22,483 nt of DNA, from the NCBI RefSeq assembly GCF_000003605.2, contig NW_003130355.1, positions 907,554 through 930,036 of the forward strand, in the 5' to 3' direction. The translations under genes were made by a program, and so were the position numbers. The stretch comes from Saccoglossus kowalevskii. Lineage: Eukaryota; Hemichordata; Enteropneusta; Harrimaniidae. Shown one piece after another: positions 1 to 11,061 of the stretch. The notes beneath the pieces were generated by a model that was given only the letters and a program-made list of their open reading frames with translations, ran no database searches and was not told the DNA's origin. Every line of letters starts with the position of its first letter. Within the stretch, counting starts at the first letter, position 1.

Positions 1-2868
1 GACATTCAAGACAAGAAAAAAAAAGATTTTTAAATGCTGGTCAATCATAGTTTTCTCACAAAGACTTGTGCAGCCACTGGAAGTTTCATGATAGATTGAA
101 TCTAGTCTTGTATGAATTTTTACCAAGATTACATTCATCAGTTTACTGCATGTAAAGGAGCATACAACTATGTCATATGGTTTTATAGTGTAAACTTTTA
201 AGAAATGTTTTTTATAGGAACAAGTTTTGCTGAAATCACTGACTTGCACTCACGAGAATTTGTTGTAAAATTAAAGCTGGTTACAGTAGTTGGAAAATTT
301 GTCAGATATTCAGGAAACTCCATAAATACCGTAAATTGCTTTAATTTCAAGAGATAAACTTGTGAAAATCACATTTTTTAAATCAGTGAAGAGTTGTCAG
401 TGAATTCTCTTCAAAAGTGCCATAAATTCTTCAAATGGCAAAAATTAAAGGCTCAGTCATACTTAACGATATTCACATTTTGTGAATGTTGCGTGTATAC
501 GGTAAAACATATTTGGCAGGTGACGACTTATCACAGTAGATACATGTAGGTGTAATATTAAATGTATGCTAATGAACTGAATAATTTGTAATTCCACTGA
601 AAATAAATAATTTTGTACACAATTGAGAATTCATTCTCAGATTTATACAATTAAAGATAATTTTAAGATAAGAAAATTGTTTTTTATTTATCATAACACT
701 TTTTCAGTATTGCAAATATATATATACATACACGCCATGAATGAGGTACACGAGAAAAAAAAAAACTAGACACAGAATGAACTTGCATTAAAACTAGTAG
801 AGTTCATGCAATATAATATTGCAAAATATTTACGTTTTGGAGATCAGACTTTCAGCAACAAGCTTAAGTTTAGTCAACTGCAAAAAACCAAGTGATGTTG
901 GTAAAACACTTTATACGGTAATATGAAATGAAGTGAAATTAACATTCACTGATGTGATAATTCGACAGTGAAATACCTTATACTTAATCAATAGCATCAT
1001 TGAGAAGTACTCGATAACACCAGTTTCAGTTGATGTCTTATTATCGATTGGATATGGCTGAACGTGTGAAAATAGTATTTATTCTATTATAAGTAAGCTC
1101 AGTCATTAAAGTGCAACGCGTGTTCGAATTTCATGTAAATAAACAATGTATTTTACACGTGTTGTATACGTCGCTATGAGTCCCATATCGAACCAGACGC
1201 GGCGCGACGACTGCCACCCTTTAAAAGATAATATAGTCTGACTAGACTCACTCCTATCACATGTACTACTACATGTATTAAAACAAATATGGTAGTATAA
1301 AGTCGGCTATCAAAAGAAAAGGAAACGAGAATCATCCTCTAGTTCCAGACACGCTAGAGTTTGTAAAATTGTGCGTCTACAGAAAGAGATACAATAGACT
1401 AGTAGGGCAGGAGAGAAAAAAAACTACCAGATAGCATTTTGGAATAATAGATTTTTATGAGTATATGATATGCACACTACCAGTAACAAGTCAAACTTGT
1501 CTACATCAAATCCTGGAAAATATGCAAATGGTACGAAGAAAATAGAGGCATGTGTATAATAGACTCGTTCTAGTGCCATCAGTCAGTTTCTGTGCAAGCA
1601 TGGGAGTTGATTTCTAGGCAGCACAAAGTATTGGCTGGTTCCCTGCGATCTGATGAGCTATCAAACGTTTACGTAATCAACATTTTTACACCAGAGTGAG
1701 CAAGTTTCTAAGGCAACAATGGAACTCCGAACTTGTCTATTACAGAATGACTTATTAATGCATGTATTGATAGTGGGAGAGGAGGGGGTACCAGAGAATG
1801 ACAGTACATAATATGGCTGTATACCATTAGAGGCTACAAATTATTTTTTGTATCAGAATATATCAACTAGATACTGCAAACATACTCCAGTTTTATGTTT
1901 AAAACTTGTTGAATAAATTATATTAATGCAGTCCTAACCACACTAGACTTTGTAATAGATTTCAAAATGTTGAAATTGTGTTGTAACAGAGTAATCACAC
2001 CCAACAAAATGAAGCTGATGCTAATGATCTTTCTGGATGGGATTTTACACAGCATACAAATTGGAGTGCGACACTAAATTTCAATTACTGGTATGTCAGG
2101 AACATTCAAAATTAGTTTCCGAAAAGTTCACCAGCTCCAGTGAAGTTTCCAGATAATACTTCAAAGCACACATACAATTATAACTCGCAATGTTTGGTAT
2201 TTGGAAGATAATGCATTTTAGTGATTGTATTACAATTTGCTATGAACTATGATGAAAACAGATTACTGACATACCTAAAATGTTGTGACACTCAAAAATT
2301 TACAATCAGTTAATTAAAAGTGGAGAAAGAGCATGTTTAAAGATTTACAAGGATATAAAAATATTCATTCACACTGAGAAAAAACGTCAATAGCAGCACT
2401 GTACGTAAACTACAAAATTGATCATTGATTAATTCACAAAATAATCAATAAGACAGATTGAAAACCAAATCAATTTTAATATGCTCAATCCTTTCACAAC
2501 TCTTGTTGGCTTATGTCTGCAACTGATGAGGTTTTGTGTACTCTTCGAGCCTCTAAGCAGGGAGACACACACGCATCTGTTAGAGTTCAGTTAAAAAATT
2601 ACCATGCAAGAATGCAGAAATGGTAAAAATGGGAATGAAATGGTAAATGGTAAAGTGCATCTAATACTGCTAAAAAAATTAATGGAAACTTCTATATTTA
2701 TTTAGTGAAATAAATAAAACATAAAAACTTTCAAAAGTGTTATTTGAATTCTACATACTAAGGAGGATATAAATGCAATTTAGAGTTGTATGAAAACTAC
2801 AGCGGTGACCAGATGAAACTTACAAAAGAATACGCCCTCCGAAATTGCAAAACACATCACGCATCTGA
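1..2868. other. AT-rich intergenic sequence, no gene seen
   Basis: No long reading frame and no recognisable exon on either strand. There is a short ATATATATACATACA run near 717-731, and an isolated repeat end at 1175-1225 described separately. It lies beyond the 3' end of the p24 gene and could include the untranslated region of a gene outside the window. Confidence 0.5.
1175..1225 (-). repeat. Isolated end of the GGTCGTCRCG MITE family
   Basis: Contains ATGAGTCCCATATCG followed by GGCGCGACGACTGCCACCCT and TTTAAAA. This matches the right end of the full copy at 12581-12874 in layout: ATGAGT-CC-ATATC, then GCGCGACGAC-CCAC, then TTTAA. No matching opposite end was found nearby, so it is either a fragment or a strongly diverged short element. 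Confidence 0.4.
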
Positions 2869-3503
2869 TATTCGTTCACTGCGCGATCTCGTGTAATGTG
2901 TGAAATGAGAGGCTTGAATGTCATCTACGAAAATTGAACAATTTGATTTTAAACTTAATTTCTTTTATAGCTCGGTGGCAAAATGCTGATAATTCAAAGA
3001 GGAATGAGATACTGAATTGTTCGACTTACGAAAATCTAGTTACGAATGTTGAGTTTCGAAAACAGTTACAAAAATGACCACGCCCATATTTTAGAAACCA
3101 GGCCTACTTTTTGCGAAACGAACCCCAAATTGCAACTTGTTCGATAAACAACTTTGTTTAACGTACATTTCCCGTAATTCGAAGCTCGGTCAACGGTTAA
3201 GTTAGTTACAATTTGGGTGTGGTTTCGCAAAAGTGGGCATGGTTTCTGAAATATGGGCGATGTTTGCGTAACTCAATGTTTGTAACACGAACAATTCAGC
3301 ATCTCGAGAGAAATATGGTGTTGAGATACTTTTACTTCATCAAAATTGACAATCATCAAATGTGTAGAGCATATTATTAAGTGTGGAAATAGCCAAAATA
3401 TACTTTTTGCATTTGTTGAATCTTGTGCCACCACAACCTTTGTTTGTCCTGTTTTTATATTTGATTTCACTCAAAATGGGATCTTGCAGTGAAGTGAAAA
3501 TGG
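2869..3503. mobile_element. Foldback (long inverted repeat) non-autonomous DNA element
   Basis: The left half (2869-3138) and the reverse complement of the right half (3503-3205) align along most of their length with gaps. Termini share TTCACTGC and TGTGAAAT-like blocks. An inner block GATACTGAATTGTTCG (3008-3023) pairs with 3288-3305. The inner 3081-3138 pairs with 3205-3259, sharing GCCCATATTT, AGAAACCA, TTTTGCGAAAC and CCCAAATTG. A central segment of about 65 bp is unpaired. No coding frame is supported. A related fragment lies at 6912-7133. The class is not identified; extended arms with no ORF fit a foldback or MITE-like element. Confidence 0.6.
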
Positions 3504-3966
3504 TCTATTTATATTTGAAAGAAGCATCTGTTTTAATACCTTTTCAGGACTTCACACTTTACATGAAATGCACACACAGTTAAATGGCATGTACCGGTAT
3601 ATACATGCCCACAGAAGCAAGATTCATGAACTCATAACAAACTATACTTTGGTACGTCTGATTGAACATCCATAGACACTGGCGAATACAGAGATCCACA
3701 CGGCAGTAATCAACCTTATTGACTTGCTCTGTAGAATCAATGCAGCATGCAGGATTCATTTGCATATAAGAAGTGTATATTTCTGCTGCTCAAATTGGGG
3801 AATTTTTTTTTTTTTTAGAAAATACACATATTAAATGAAACTCACTTGGTCTTGAAAATTTTAGAAAGACTTTACTTGGGACCTATGTGTAATAGGACAA
3901 TACCTCTATAGTATGGAAGATGGAAACTGACAGATCCAATTGGCCACTTCACACATCTCAACGGAT
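3504..3966. other. Non-coding, beyond the p24 3' end
   Basis: No gene recognised. It contains ACCGGT within a TACCGGTA-like run near 3593 and a T-homopolymer at about 3803-3818. It may include an extended 3' UTR of the p24 gene. Confidence 0.4.
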
Positions 3967-4094
3967 CCCCCCCCAACCCCCTTCTAAAATTACCAAATCG
4001 TTTATTACTGCATGTACAGCTGTCCAACACCTACTACTAATGGACCCCAACCCCAACCACCAAATCCAACCCACAACTGGGATCTATAAATCTT
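3967..4094 (-). promoter_or_regulatory. TMED9-like 3' UTR with candidate poly(A) signal and G-rich downstream element
   Basis: Read on the minus strand after the stop codon. There is a G-rich stretch (complement of 4045-4061), an AATAAA at 4006-4001, and a second G-rich stretch (complement of 3967-3981) 20-34 nt beyond it. That is a normal position for a downstream cleavage element. Other AATAAA-like sequences lie further out, so a longer 3' UTR is possible. Confidence 0.45.
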
Positions 4095-4244
4095 TCAGAC
4101 AAGTTTCTTGGCTTCAAAGAATCCTTTTAGATGTCTCATCTGCCAGAATCCTGTTAATGTTAAGATAAGAGTTTGTGCAATTGACCACCATAATACACGT
4201 TGATTGGTACTCTCACTGGTTTGACGGAAGCGCTCTTCACGATA
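4095..4244 (-). CDS. TMED9: TMED9-like exon 4 (membrane segment and cytosolic tail)
   Basis: 150 bp encoding residues 169-217 plus TGA (4097-4095), after a C/T-rich acceptor ending CAG. It begins [17 protein letters not shown], continues into a membrane segment with the WW pair, and ends [11 protein letters not shown]. The FF pair and terminal KKLV are the COPII/COPI sorting signals typical of this subfamily. No initiator Met precedes it in this frame, so it is recognisable only as a spliced exon. Confidence 0.94.
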   Translation of the reverse strand, partial: YREERFRQTSESTNQRVLWWSIAQTLILTLTGFWQMRHLKGFFEAKKLV

Positions 4245-7200
4245 CTGAAAAAGAAAAAGAAAATAATTGTGTCAGAAACACAAAAAGCAAACAGTATAGC
4301 TTCAATTATTTTGCAATTCACAATGGTAAGAACACACTCCGTATGCTCATCTTGGAGTCAAATTCTAATAAAATCACTTGTAGGAAATGTAAACATTGTA
4401 AACCCTGCTGGATATGAAATCAAATGTACATGTAATGGGCGAGTAATGAACCATATGAACATCCAGGTGTTTGGCTGAATCAATCAACCATTCTTACACC
4501 ACTTTCCAGTACTTCAAAGAGGGGATTAGCTAGTACAGGTTTCAGGAAATAAAAAATGCATTTTATGTTTTTATAGGAAATAAAATGAAAAGTTCCATTT
4601 ACAGTAAAAAATAGGTTTTTACAATTAACAGATAAAGAAAATTCCTAATTACATTTTTATAATATTTTTGATAATTTGTCTTTGATTGGAATTGGAAATT
4701 TCGTACAAATTGCAACATTTAATGTCGACAATGTTTTATACGCTTACAAAAAATAAGATCTTTGTACACATTATGTTTGAATAAACTAGCTGATTACATT
4801 TTACACCTTGTCCACGTCTACGAATTTACGTTTTTTTATTTATATAAAATACCCTATTACTAAAATAAAAACAAATGATTACAGCATACAAAAATACCCC
4901 TTGCCGACCCTATTCAAAAGAAGACCATGAAAAAGTTTGTACTTGGTACAGTTTTGTGCAGTTTAATACAGAGAAAAAAAATAGACTACAGAATACACTG
5001 GAATCAAATAGAGAAAAACTCACATTATATTACAGAACTGCAGCGTTGGTAAATTACCATATTTGCTCTATTAGAAGCACATCTCCAATACAAGTGCATA
5101 TAATCCAAAAATCACATTTGTTGTATATTGAATCATAAAACTTATTTTGACCATAGAAATATCTAATTTATGTGAGCTCATGCACGACTAAGAGAGCAAA
5201 TACGATACCAGCATTTCTAGGGATGCTTGCAATGTAACCAACGTATTGTTTACTTACTCTTTGATAATTCTGTTCTTTTGTGATCTGCTCTACTTGATCC
5301 AACAACTGTCGTACTCTCAGCTGTAATTCTGTTAATTTATCTTTCTCTGCTATGGTTTGGTAATCGTTAGCGTGTTCACCAACTTGAATATCTAAATGTA
5401 CTCGCTGAAAGGAAAACAAAATATTTTTAATATATGATGTTCTATCAAAGAGCATTTCAATGGTGTACTGTGGTATAGTGCGATTCATTGCAAGCCAGGG
5501 ATCAAGATTGGGAGAATAAAGTTTTTTACTGCTCCTTTGACAAGACAGAGTAAGAAGCATAATTAAAACAAAAATATTTATAACAAATTAAGACATTATT
5601 TTTCTGTTTTTGTTATGACACGAAAGATTAAAAAAAACAGGTTAAATTTGTTTTCTTCCTATTGAACATTTTGCTTGTGCCAGCCAAGTTGAAAAATATG
5701 TATAGTAGTTTTCCCAATTCGGCAAATGTTATGAATAATAAATTCAGTTTTATTTACGTCTTCTTGAAATCTTGGGTGATTTTGGATCATTTTTGGATGA
5801 TTTTTTGACAACATACATATGGCTAGAGAGCATTTTAGGTTTTGTCAACATGTCCCCAGAAATTAAGAAAATCATAGGCCTTGCATGATATCTTGATCAC
5901 TGTGCAACCTCAAATTCACTCAATGACATCAACTTTTTCCAAAATAAATAAGCATTGATGTAGATTAGTTTTGATCACACATTATGTATCCGGTCACTCA
6001 AATGAGGACCAAATCATCTATTTCTGCAGCAGTGTTTAAATGTGTACGGACTGCTTTGAAGCCAAAAGTCACCACACATGTTACTAGTGAAGGTAACTGC
6101 CATACTGTTGTCAGTCAAAAAACTTCATTTCAAATACCTAGGCAGAAATACAGGGTTCCATTAGAGTGGAATTCAAGTTCGAGCAACTGGAAAGAAATTG
6201 AACATCTCTTTCCTGACTAAGTAAAGAAATTGCACTGTTAACTTATGTGACTTGTTATCTTCCACTCATCCCACACTACAACTTACCAGTTTCCCACCTG
6301 CAAACATTGACCATTTTGTAGAATTTGAATAAAGGCAGATGACGTGTTCACCAGGTGTATGCGACGTGAAAGTAAATCTACCTTCTGAACTATAAACTTT
6401 CGATAATAAAAGTTTGCCATCAGGGTCCTTGACCTCAACGTGCATTCCAACACCGGGACTTGATGGCAAATAATCGTTAACATTTTTGTCAAATAACTGT
6501 GTCTTGTAGTTACCTGAAAAATGTAAAAAAAAAAAAAAGGTAAATTATAATTATTAACCCACATAAATTCTTGTTCACTGAAATTCACCATACAATAGAG
6601 GTCTTTAATCTACGTTGTCTATATAGTGGCAATTGTGGAGGCCACGCTCACAATTCTCCATAGGTACCGGTATTATATGTGTGGAACATCTTGCACTGGA
6701 GGCCTTGTGATGCAACATGAAAGAAACGTATAGTGGGCTCTATTCAATATGATGCAGTGCTGGTGACCAGTACTATCTAATCAATGATAGAGAACTTCCA
6801 ACAGCGGGGTAAGAATGCAAGAACAGATGTTTCTCCAGAAATAAAACATCATTAGGATAGGCAATCATTATAGTTCAGGTTCGAAAACAAGGAACAGGAA
6901 CCCAAAACAAGAGACCATTTTCCGTTCACTGCGAGAATCTGCGCTATGCGTGAAATTGAATGTAAAACTGGACAAACAAAGGTCGTAGCGTCATAGTGGC
7001 GACAAACATCCCGTGGGATTCAACAAACGCGAATATATTTTGGGGGATATTTCCATGTTTAAGAATGTGCTGTAAACATTTGATGATGGTCAATTTTGAT
7101 GAAGCAAGGGTATTCAAACACAATATTCCCCTGTAAAAGATCGGCCTTTCGATGTGAGCTTCAAAATAAAGAAATGCAAGTTCAAAATGTGAGGCAGATG

Positions 7201-9368
7201 TTCAGCATGCGTCTTCCTCACAATTGGACGGAAAATTACCTATTGAACCTGGGTATGGGGGAATGGAGGAAGGGTACACATTATTTAGATAAGTAATTTA
7301 AAATGAACAGTGATACATATGTAGAAACAAAACTGTTTGAAACTTTATAGTTAGGAATCACATAATTCTTCCTGCCTTATTACCTGTGTACATGTACATG
7401 ACATTTTACACAGCGAAAATTACAATATGTGCAATTTTGGAATATGGGGTTTGAGCCATATTTATTTAATTATGTCATTAACAATTCTGTGCTAATTATT
7501 TTGAAATTAAACAATGGAGAAATTAATAGATCATACAGATATTCATTAGAACTATGTAACAGCAGTGTCAAGGTAGAAAAAAAGTAATTCAATGAATATT
7601 ATACATGCATACAGTATTATGGAAGCAAGCATGCTTTTTATATAAAAAAAAACAACCTAGAAATTATAGTGGATTTTACGTCACATGGATGTTCACTATG
7701 AGAAGTAAACAATAGATAAATTGTGTAAATTCACTGTTTTCTGTTTTTTAATTTAGCACATTCAGCTGTTAGTGAAATAATCAAATATTATTTATGGAAA
7801 TTGTACTTAAAAACCAGTTTGATTTTCATGTACAAAGCATATAATTGCATTCTAAATAGCTAATTTTGGAACCTTGTATTTTTGCTAATCTAACAAATTA
7901 TGCTAAGACAGAATAATGTTAGCTTTCAGGTACTAATGTTATATGTAATGTATCAGCCATCCTTTCATACTAAAACTTAGTATTGTCATATTTAGCAAAC
8001 GCTCAATAACTTGGGTAAGAATATCAAGAAAATCTTCACGAAAAATAAGCAAACTTGTATTCGACTGGTGGATTGATTTCAGTAGAGAAAAATGTGTATA
8101 CAATGACACTAAACTCTGCAGTGCCCACTACCCCTTGTGCTTAAATTGGAGAGTAAAATCCATCCAGTCTCCCATATATTGACTGGAGCATAAGCAGGTC
8201 AGGTCAGGCTGATCAATCCAGGTTTGTGGTGAACACTTTTCCAAAATTCCCAAATGACCATTATACACGTAGTGCAATCAATATGGATTTACTACACAGC
8301 TAATGGCTTGAACTGATGAGTTGGGAAGGCACCAATTTTCAAAGCAGAATTTGATGAAATTGCCTTGACGTACAGTATAGCAGAGGCAAAACTGTTTTTG
8401 TTTTTTTTCAAAATCAAAGAGCACCGAAGCGAACATCTTGAGCAATTGCCTACATGTACGACACCTCCATGAAATTCAAACCCAACACATAAACTCAATA
8501 TCAAGTAACAGTATCATATATACTTATTCAACCAAGTTGTGGGTATATTCAGAATAAAGCAAAAGCCATATTGTAAAATAAAAGAATGTCTTATCAGTGG
8601 AGCTGGCACTGCTAGCATATGGTAATTTCCCAAATTTTAATTACATATTTCAATCTCAAAAAATGAGACAAGAAAATAACTGGATGGTGCAAAATTTGGA
8701 AATTATTAAATACCAAATATCTAATTCTGGATACTGTAATAATAATATAGATGTTTATCATGATAATAATCAACTATTTGGAATTCATCCTACTAGTAAT
8801 ACAATATTCCAAATGTAACAATGAAATTGATTTCTGCACGCATGCATGATCCAAGGAATAATATCCCAGCATCAAAATAACACATCTTGAAGAATAATGT
8901 TCGATGTGCCGTGGTATCAGAAAACAACGACTAGACGAAACAGACCGTGGTATCAGAAAACAACGACTAGACGAAACAGATGGGAGACTCAACATCCCTG
9001 ATGTATACCCGTTAAATCGTAGGCCGAATATCAATGGCAACTACACGGTGTTTATATTTTATGCGACTGGATACTTTTAGAAATTAGTCTTTAAAAATAC
9101 GAATAAGATGGTAACGCTTTTACAACACATGCCCCAACTCCCGACCCAAACTACCGCATATTCGATTCAAAGGCAGAGCACCGTCGGAACGATCGCTTCC
9201 TGATCATACAAATATTGGAATGGTTGAATGTAACTTACCGATAACCATAGTTTCGTCAGGTATTTCTTCTATAAAACATTTTCTTTCTGTTTCACCTATG
9301 TGGAAATATAGGGCTTGGCTAAACGAAAGAAAACAGAGCAAGCAAAGATAGTGAATTAGGCGATTCAT
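4095..9368 (-). CDS. TMED9: p24-family cargo receptor, TMED9/TMED4 type; complete four-exon gene
   Basis: CDS joins complement(9239-9368, 6287-6513, 5258-5404, 4095-4244) and gives 217 aa. p24 proteins are type I membrane proteins cycling between ER and Golgi in COPI/COPII vesicles, where they select cargo such as GPI-anchored proteins. Visible in order: signal peptide (1-19, cleavage after SQA); a lumenal GOLD domain from residue 20 starting [13 protein letters not shown], with the expected cysteine pair C31 and C103; an N-glycosylation sequon NST at 107; a coiled coil at about 120-170; a membrane segment at about 185-202; and a cytosolic tail with FF (210-211) and a C-terminal KKLV dilysine motif. 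All introns have GT-AG ends and frame is kept at every junction (phases 1, 0, 0). An in-frame TAG precedes the start ATG. Length is close to the vertebrate proteins. By recalled family sequence it fits the alpha-p24 subfamily (TMED4/TMED9; Drosophila eclair). Orthology to TMED9 rather than TMED4 is not resolved. Confidence 0.95.
4245..5257 (-). other. Intron 3 of the TMED9-like gene
   Basis: GT (5257-5256) and AG (4246-4245) ends on the minus strand. AT-rich; no nested gene or repeat was recognised. Confidence 0.9.
5258..5404 (-). CDS. TMED9: TMED9-like exon 3 (coiled coil)
   Basis: 147 bp (49 codons, phase 0 at both ends) encoding residues 120-168, beginning [15 protein letters not shown] and ending EQNYQR. 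It is rich in heptad-like Leu/Val and charged residues, as expected for the lumenal coiled coil that drives p24 oligomer formation. Acceptor TTTCAG and donor GTAAGT are both clear. The flanking introns are 5405-6286 and 4245-5257. Confidence 0.95.
5405..6286 (-). other. Intron 2 of the TMED9-like gene
   Basis: GT (6286-6285) and AG (5406-5405) ends on the minus strand. A short plus-strand open frame at 5984-6220 lies inside it. That frame has no recognisable domain and is not supported as a gene. Confidence 0.9.
6287..6513 (-). CDS. TMED9: TMED9-like exon 2 (GOLD domain)
   Basis: 227 bp encoding the rest of Gly44 and residues 45-119. The acceptor is a T-rich tract plus CAG and the donor is GTAAGT after AAACTG. 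It carries the conserved stretch [14 protein letters not shown], the second GOLD cysteine (C103) and the NST glycosylation sequon. The intron before it spans 6514-9238. Confidence 0.95.
6912..7133. mobile_element. Second, partial copy of the foldback element family
   Basis: Aligns with the reverse complement of roughly 3300-3510. Shared blocks include AGACCATTTT, TTCACTGC, GGACAAACAAAGG, ATTCAACAAA, GTATATTTTG-like sequence, and CATTTGATGATGGTCAATTT (one base different) followed by TGATGAAG. Similarity fades after about 7133, so only one arm is present. Confidence 0.6.
8909..8980. repeat. Perfect tandem duplication of a 36-bp unit
   Basis: Positions 8909-8944 and 8945-8980 are identical. Each unit begins CCGTGGTATCAGAAAACAAC and ends GACTAGACGAAACAGA. 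It lies in intron 1 of the p24 gene. Perfect identity suggests a recent event or an assembly effect. Confidence 0.95.
9239..9368 (-). CDS. TMED9: TMED9-like exon 1 (signal peptide and start of GOLD domain)
   Basis: 130 bp encoding residues 1-43 plus the first base of Gly44. The ATG is at 9368-9366. The hydrophobic leader ends in SQA and is followed by [16 protein letters not shown], the hallmark mature N terminus of alpha-p24 proteins. The donor is a consensus GTAAGT directly after 9239, giving a phase 1 intron. Confidence 0.95.
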
Positions 9369-9470
9369 ATTGGACTACTATTTGACACACTGATGCCTTC
9401 TAGAAAATGGCCGCGACCGCAAACAACGCATGCGCACTTCAATGCCACGTCGCTTTACCCACAATCCTCT
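9369..9470 (-). promoter_or_regulatory. TATA-less housekeeping-type promoter / 5' UTR of the TMED9-like gene
   Basis: This is the 100 bp directly upstream of the p24 start codon. It is richer in CpG than its surroundings and has no TATA box. Visible motifs: a YY1-like AAAATGGCCGC at 9404-9414, a near-perfect NRF1 site around the palindrome CGCATGCG (9425-9437), and TTTACCCACAATCC at 9454-9467. Such a combination is typical of metazoan housekeeping promoters. The assignment is inference from motif content and position; the transcription start is not determined. Confidence 0.55.
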
Positions 9471-10457
9471 TCGCTATATTGAATAAAAACAAAAGTACAG
9501 CGCCATGTGATCATTAGGCTGCTATTTTGACGGCATCAAAATAGTATAAGACAAATGATAATTTTATTTACACATCATCGTTTTTTTTCAAGCCTTTGAA
9601 GGATTATCTATTATTATGTTAATTGTTTCACGCAAATTTTATGATAAAAACAAAACAAAAACATGAACAGGGTGATAGGTGAAAATCTATGGTGATAACA
9701 TTGTGATACAGTGGTATTTCCGGAAACATGAAAACCTTGGAAACATCAAAACCCTCGAACGTTAGGAAATTGAGAGCAAAACTAAATGTTGTGAAGATGA
9801 TGATTTTATGATATACAGGCTTTATGATCTATGAATGGAGACACAAAATTCAGTACAGCAAAAAAGCGAAATAGCAAGATTGCTGTCGGATTGAGTAAAA
9901 CACCTCGCAAACTTCAATACTAGAATTGGCATTCAAGACATTGATAATCATGATATTCAATGTTGCGATATTCAGAAAATATTTACTGTAATACCTAGAT
10001 TTGCTTGCAGTCTGCTGCGATTCATATGAAAAATTCTTGAAAAATAAATATAAATTGCGTAAACGAGGGGTTAACGCGAAAGTCATGTGACCGCGAAATC
10101 CCAACAGACTTTCCATCAGTGTAAGCGCCCTCACATTACCGGCCAGACTCGGGCTTGTAATGATTGACAAGTCTAATATGTTTCAACCAATCAGAAGACA
10201 TGCTAATTAACATATCAACTGAGACCCCGGAAACCATTAACACTTTCTTGCATAAAGTTTTCGGGATCTAAGTTTATCCTCAGACCACTTTCTCATATCC
10301 GAATCGCATATGCCATTTTATTTAGCGATGTCAGGTTTATTGTTATGATCCATGGCTTGTCTGCTCCACCCACCTTATAACGTATATGCAAATTTTTAAT
10401 CGGAATAGTCTATGTAATACCCACACAACACATCTTTGTATTGGTAGTAATAAAAGG
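9471..10457. other. Intergenic sequence upstream of the p24 promoter
   Basis: No gene is supported. Scattered CpG-containing stretches, for example around 10060-10140, and a CCAATCAG (CCAAT-box-like) near 10186 are visible but cannot be tied to a transcript. Confidence 0.4.
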
Positions 10458-10528
10458 TACCCCAGACCATTCGTCCCGGTGTTATCGCTATCGCCACACG
10501 AGACTCCAGCTTGTCTCCTATACAATTT
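10458..10528 (+). repeat. Left arm of a perfect 71-bp inverted repeat
   Basis: Every base is the reverse complement of 11580-11650. The outer end reads TACCCCAGACC. Because TA is its own complement, the repeat could be a terminal inverted repeat starting CCCCAGACC and flanked by a TA target-site duplication. Confidence 0.9.
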
Positions 10529-10567
10529 TCCTTCCGCCCACTTAATTTTAATATTCATATGACCTTT

Positions 10568-10920
10568 NNNNNNNNNNNNNNNNNNNNNNNNNNNNNNNNN
10601 NNNNNNNNNNNNNNNNNNNNNNNNNNNNNNNNNNNNNNNNNNNNNNNNNNNNNNNNNNNNNNNNNNNNNNNNNNNNNNNNNNNNNNNNNNNNNNNNNNNN
10701 NNNNNNNNNNNNNNNNNNNNNNNNNNNNNNNNNNNNNNNNNNNNNNNNNNNNNNNNNNNNNNNNNNNNNNNNNNNNNNNNNNNNNNNNNNNNNNNNNNNN
10801 NNNNNNNNNNNNNNNNNNNNNNNNNNNNNNNNNNNNNNNNNNNNNNNNNNNNNNNNNNNNNNNNNNNNNNNNNNNNNNNNNNNNNNNNNNNNNNNNNNNN
10901 NNNNNNNNNNNNNNNNNNNN
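10568..10920. other. Assembly gap (353 Ns)
   Basis: Run of N between two sequenced blocks. Apparent open frames running through it are meaningless. The gap lies inside the 71-bp inverted repeat, so order and orientation of the flanks depend on scaffolding. Confidence 1.
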
Positions 10921-11061
10921 GTGTTTGCATTAAGAATTATAGAACAAAAGATCAGCAAAGCGGTGCTTTTGTCGGCGATTTTGTCAAAGGGAATATTGAT
11001 AAAATGTTGCAAAACAGAATCGCGAGTTGGGTGAAAAATTGCGCCGGCGGCATTCTCAGCG

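Larger units (their letters stand above)
6514..9238 (-). other. Intron 1 of the TMED9-like gene
   Basis: The longest intron (2.7 kb), with GT at 9238-9237 and AG at 6515-6514 on the minus strand. It contains a foldback-family fragment (6912-7133) and a 36-bp tandem duplication (8909-8980). No other coding sequence is supported. Confidence 0.9.

Noticed and set aside
717-731. ATATATATACATACA run
   Set aside because: Too short and imperfect to be a meaningful microsatellite.
3273-3583. Overlapping open frames on both strands
   Set aside because: They fall mostly in the right arm of the foldback element. No domain is visible and the related copy at 6912-7133 does not keep the frame.
8292-8818. 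Small open frames in p24 intron 1
   Set aside because: AT-rich, no domains, inside a well-defined intron, and no splice or start context to support them.
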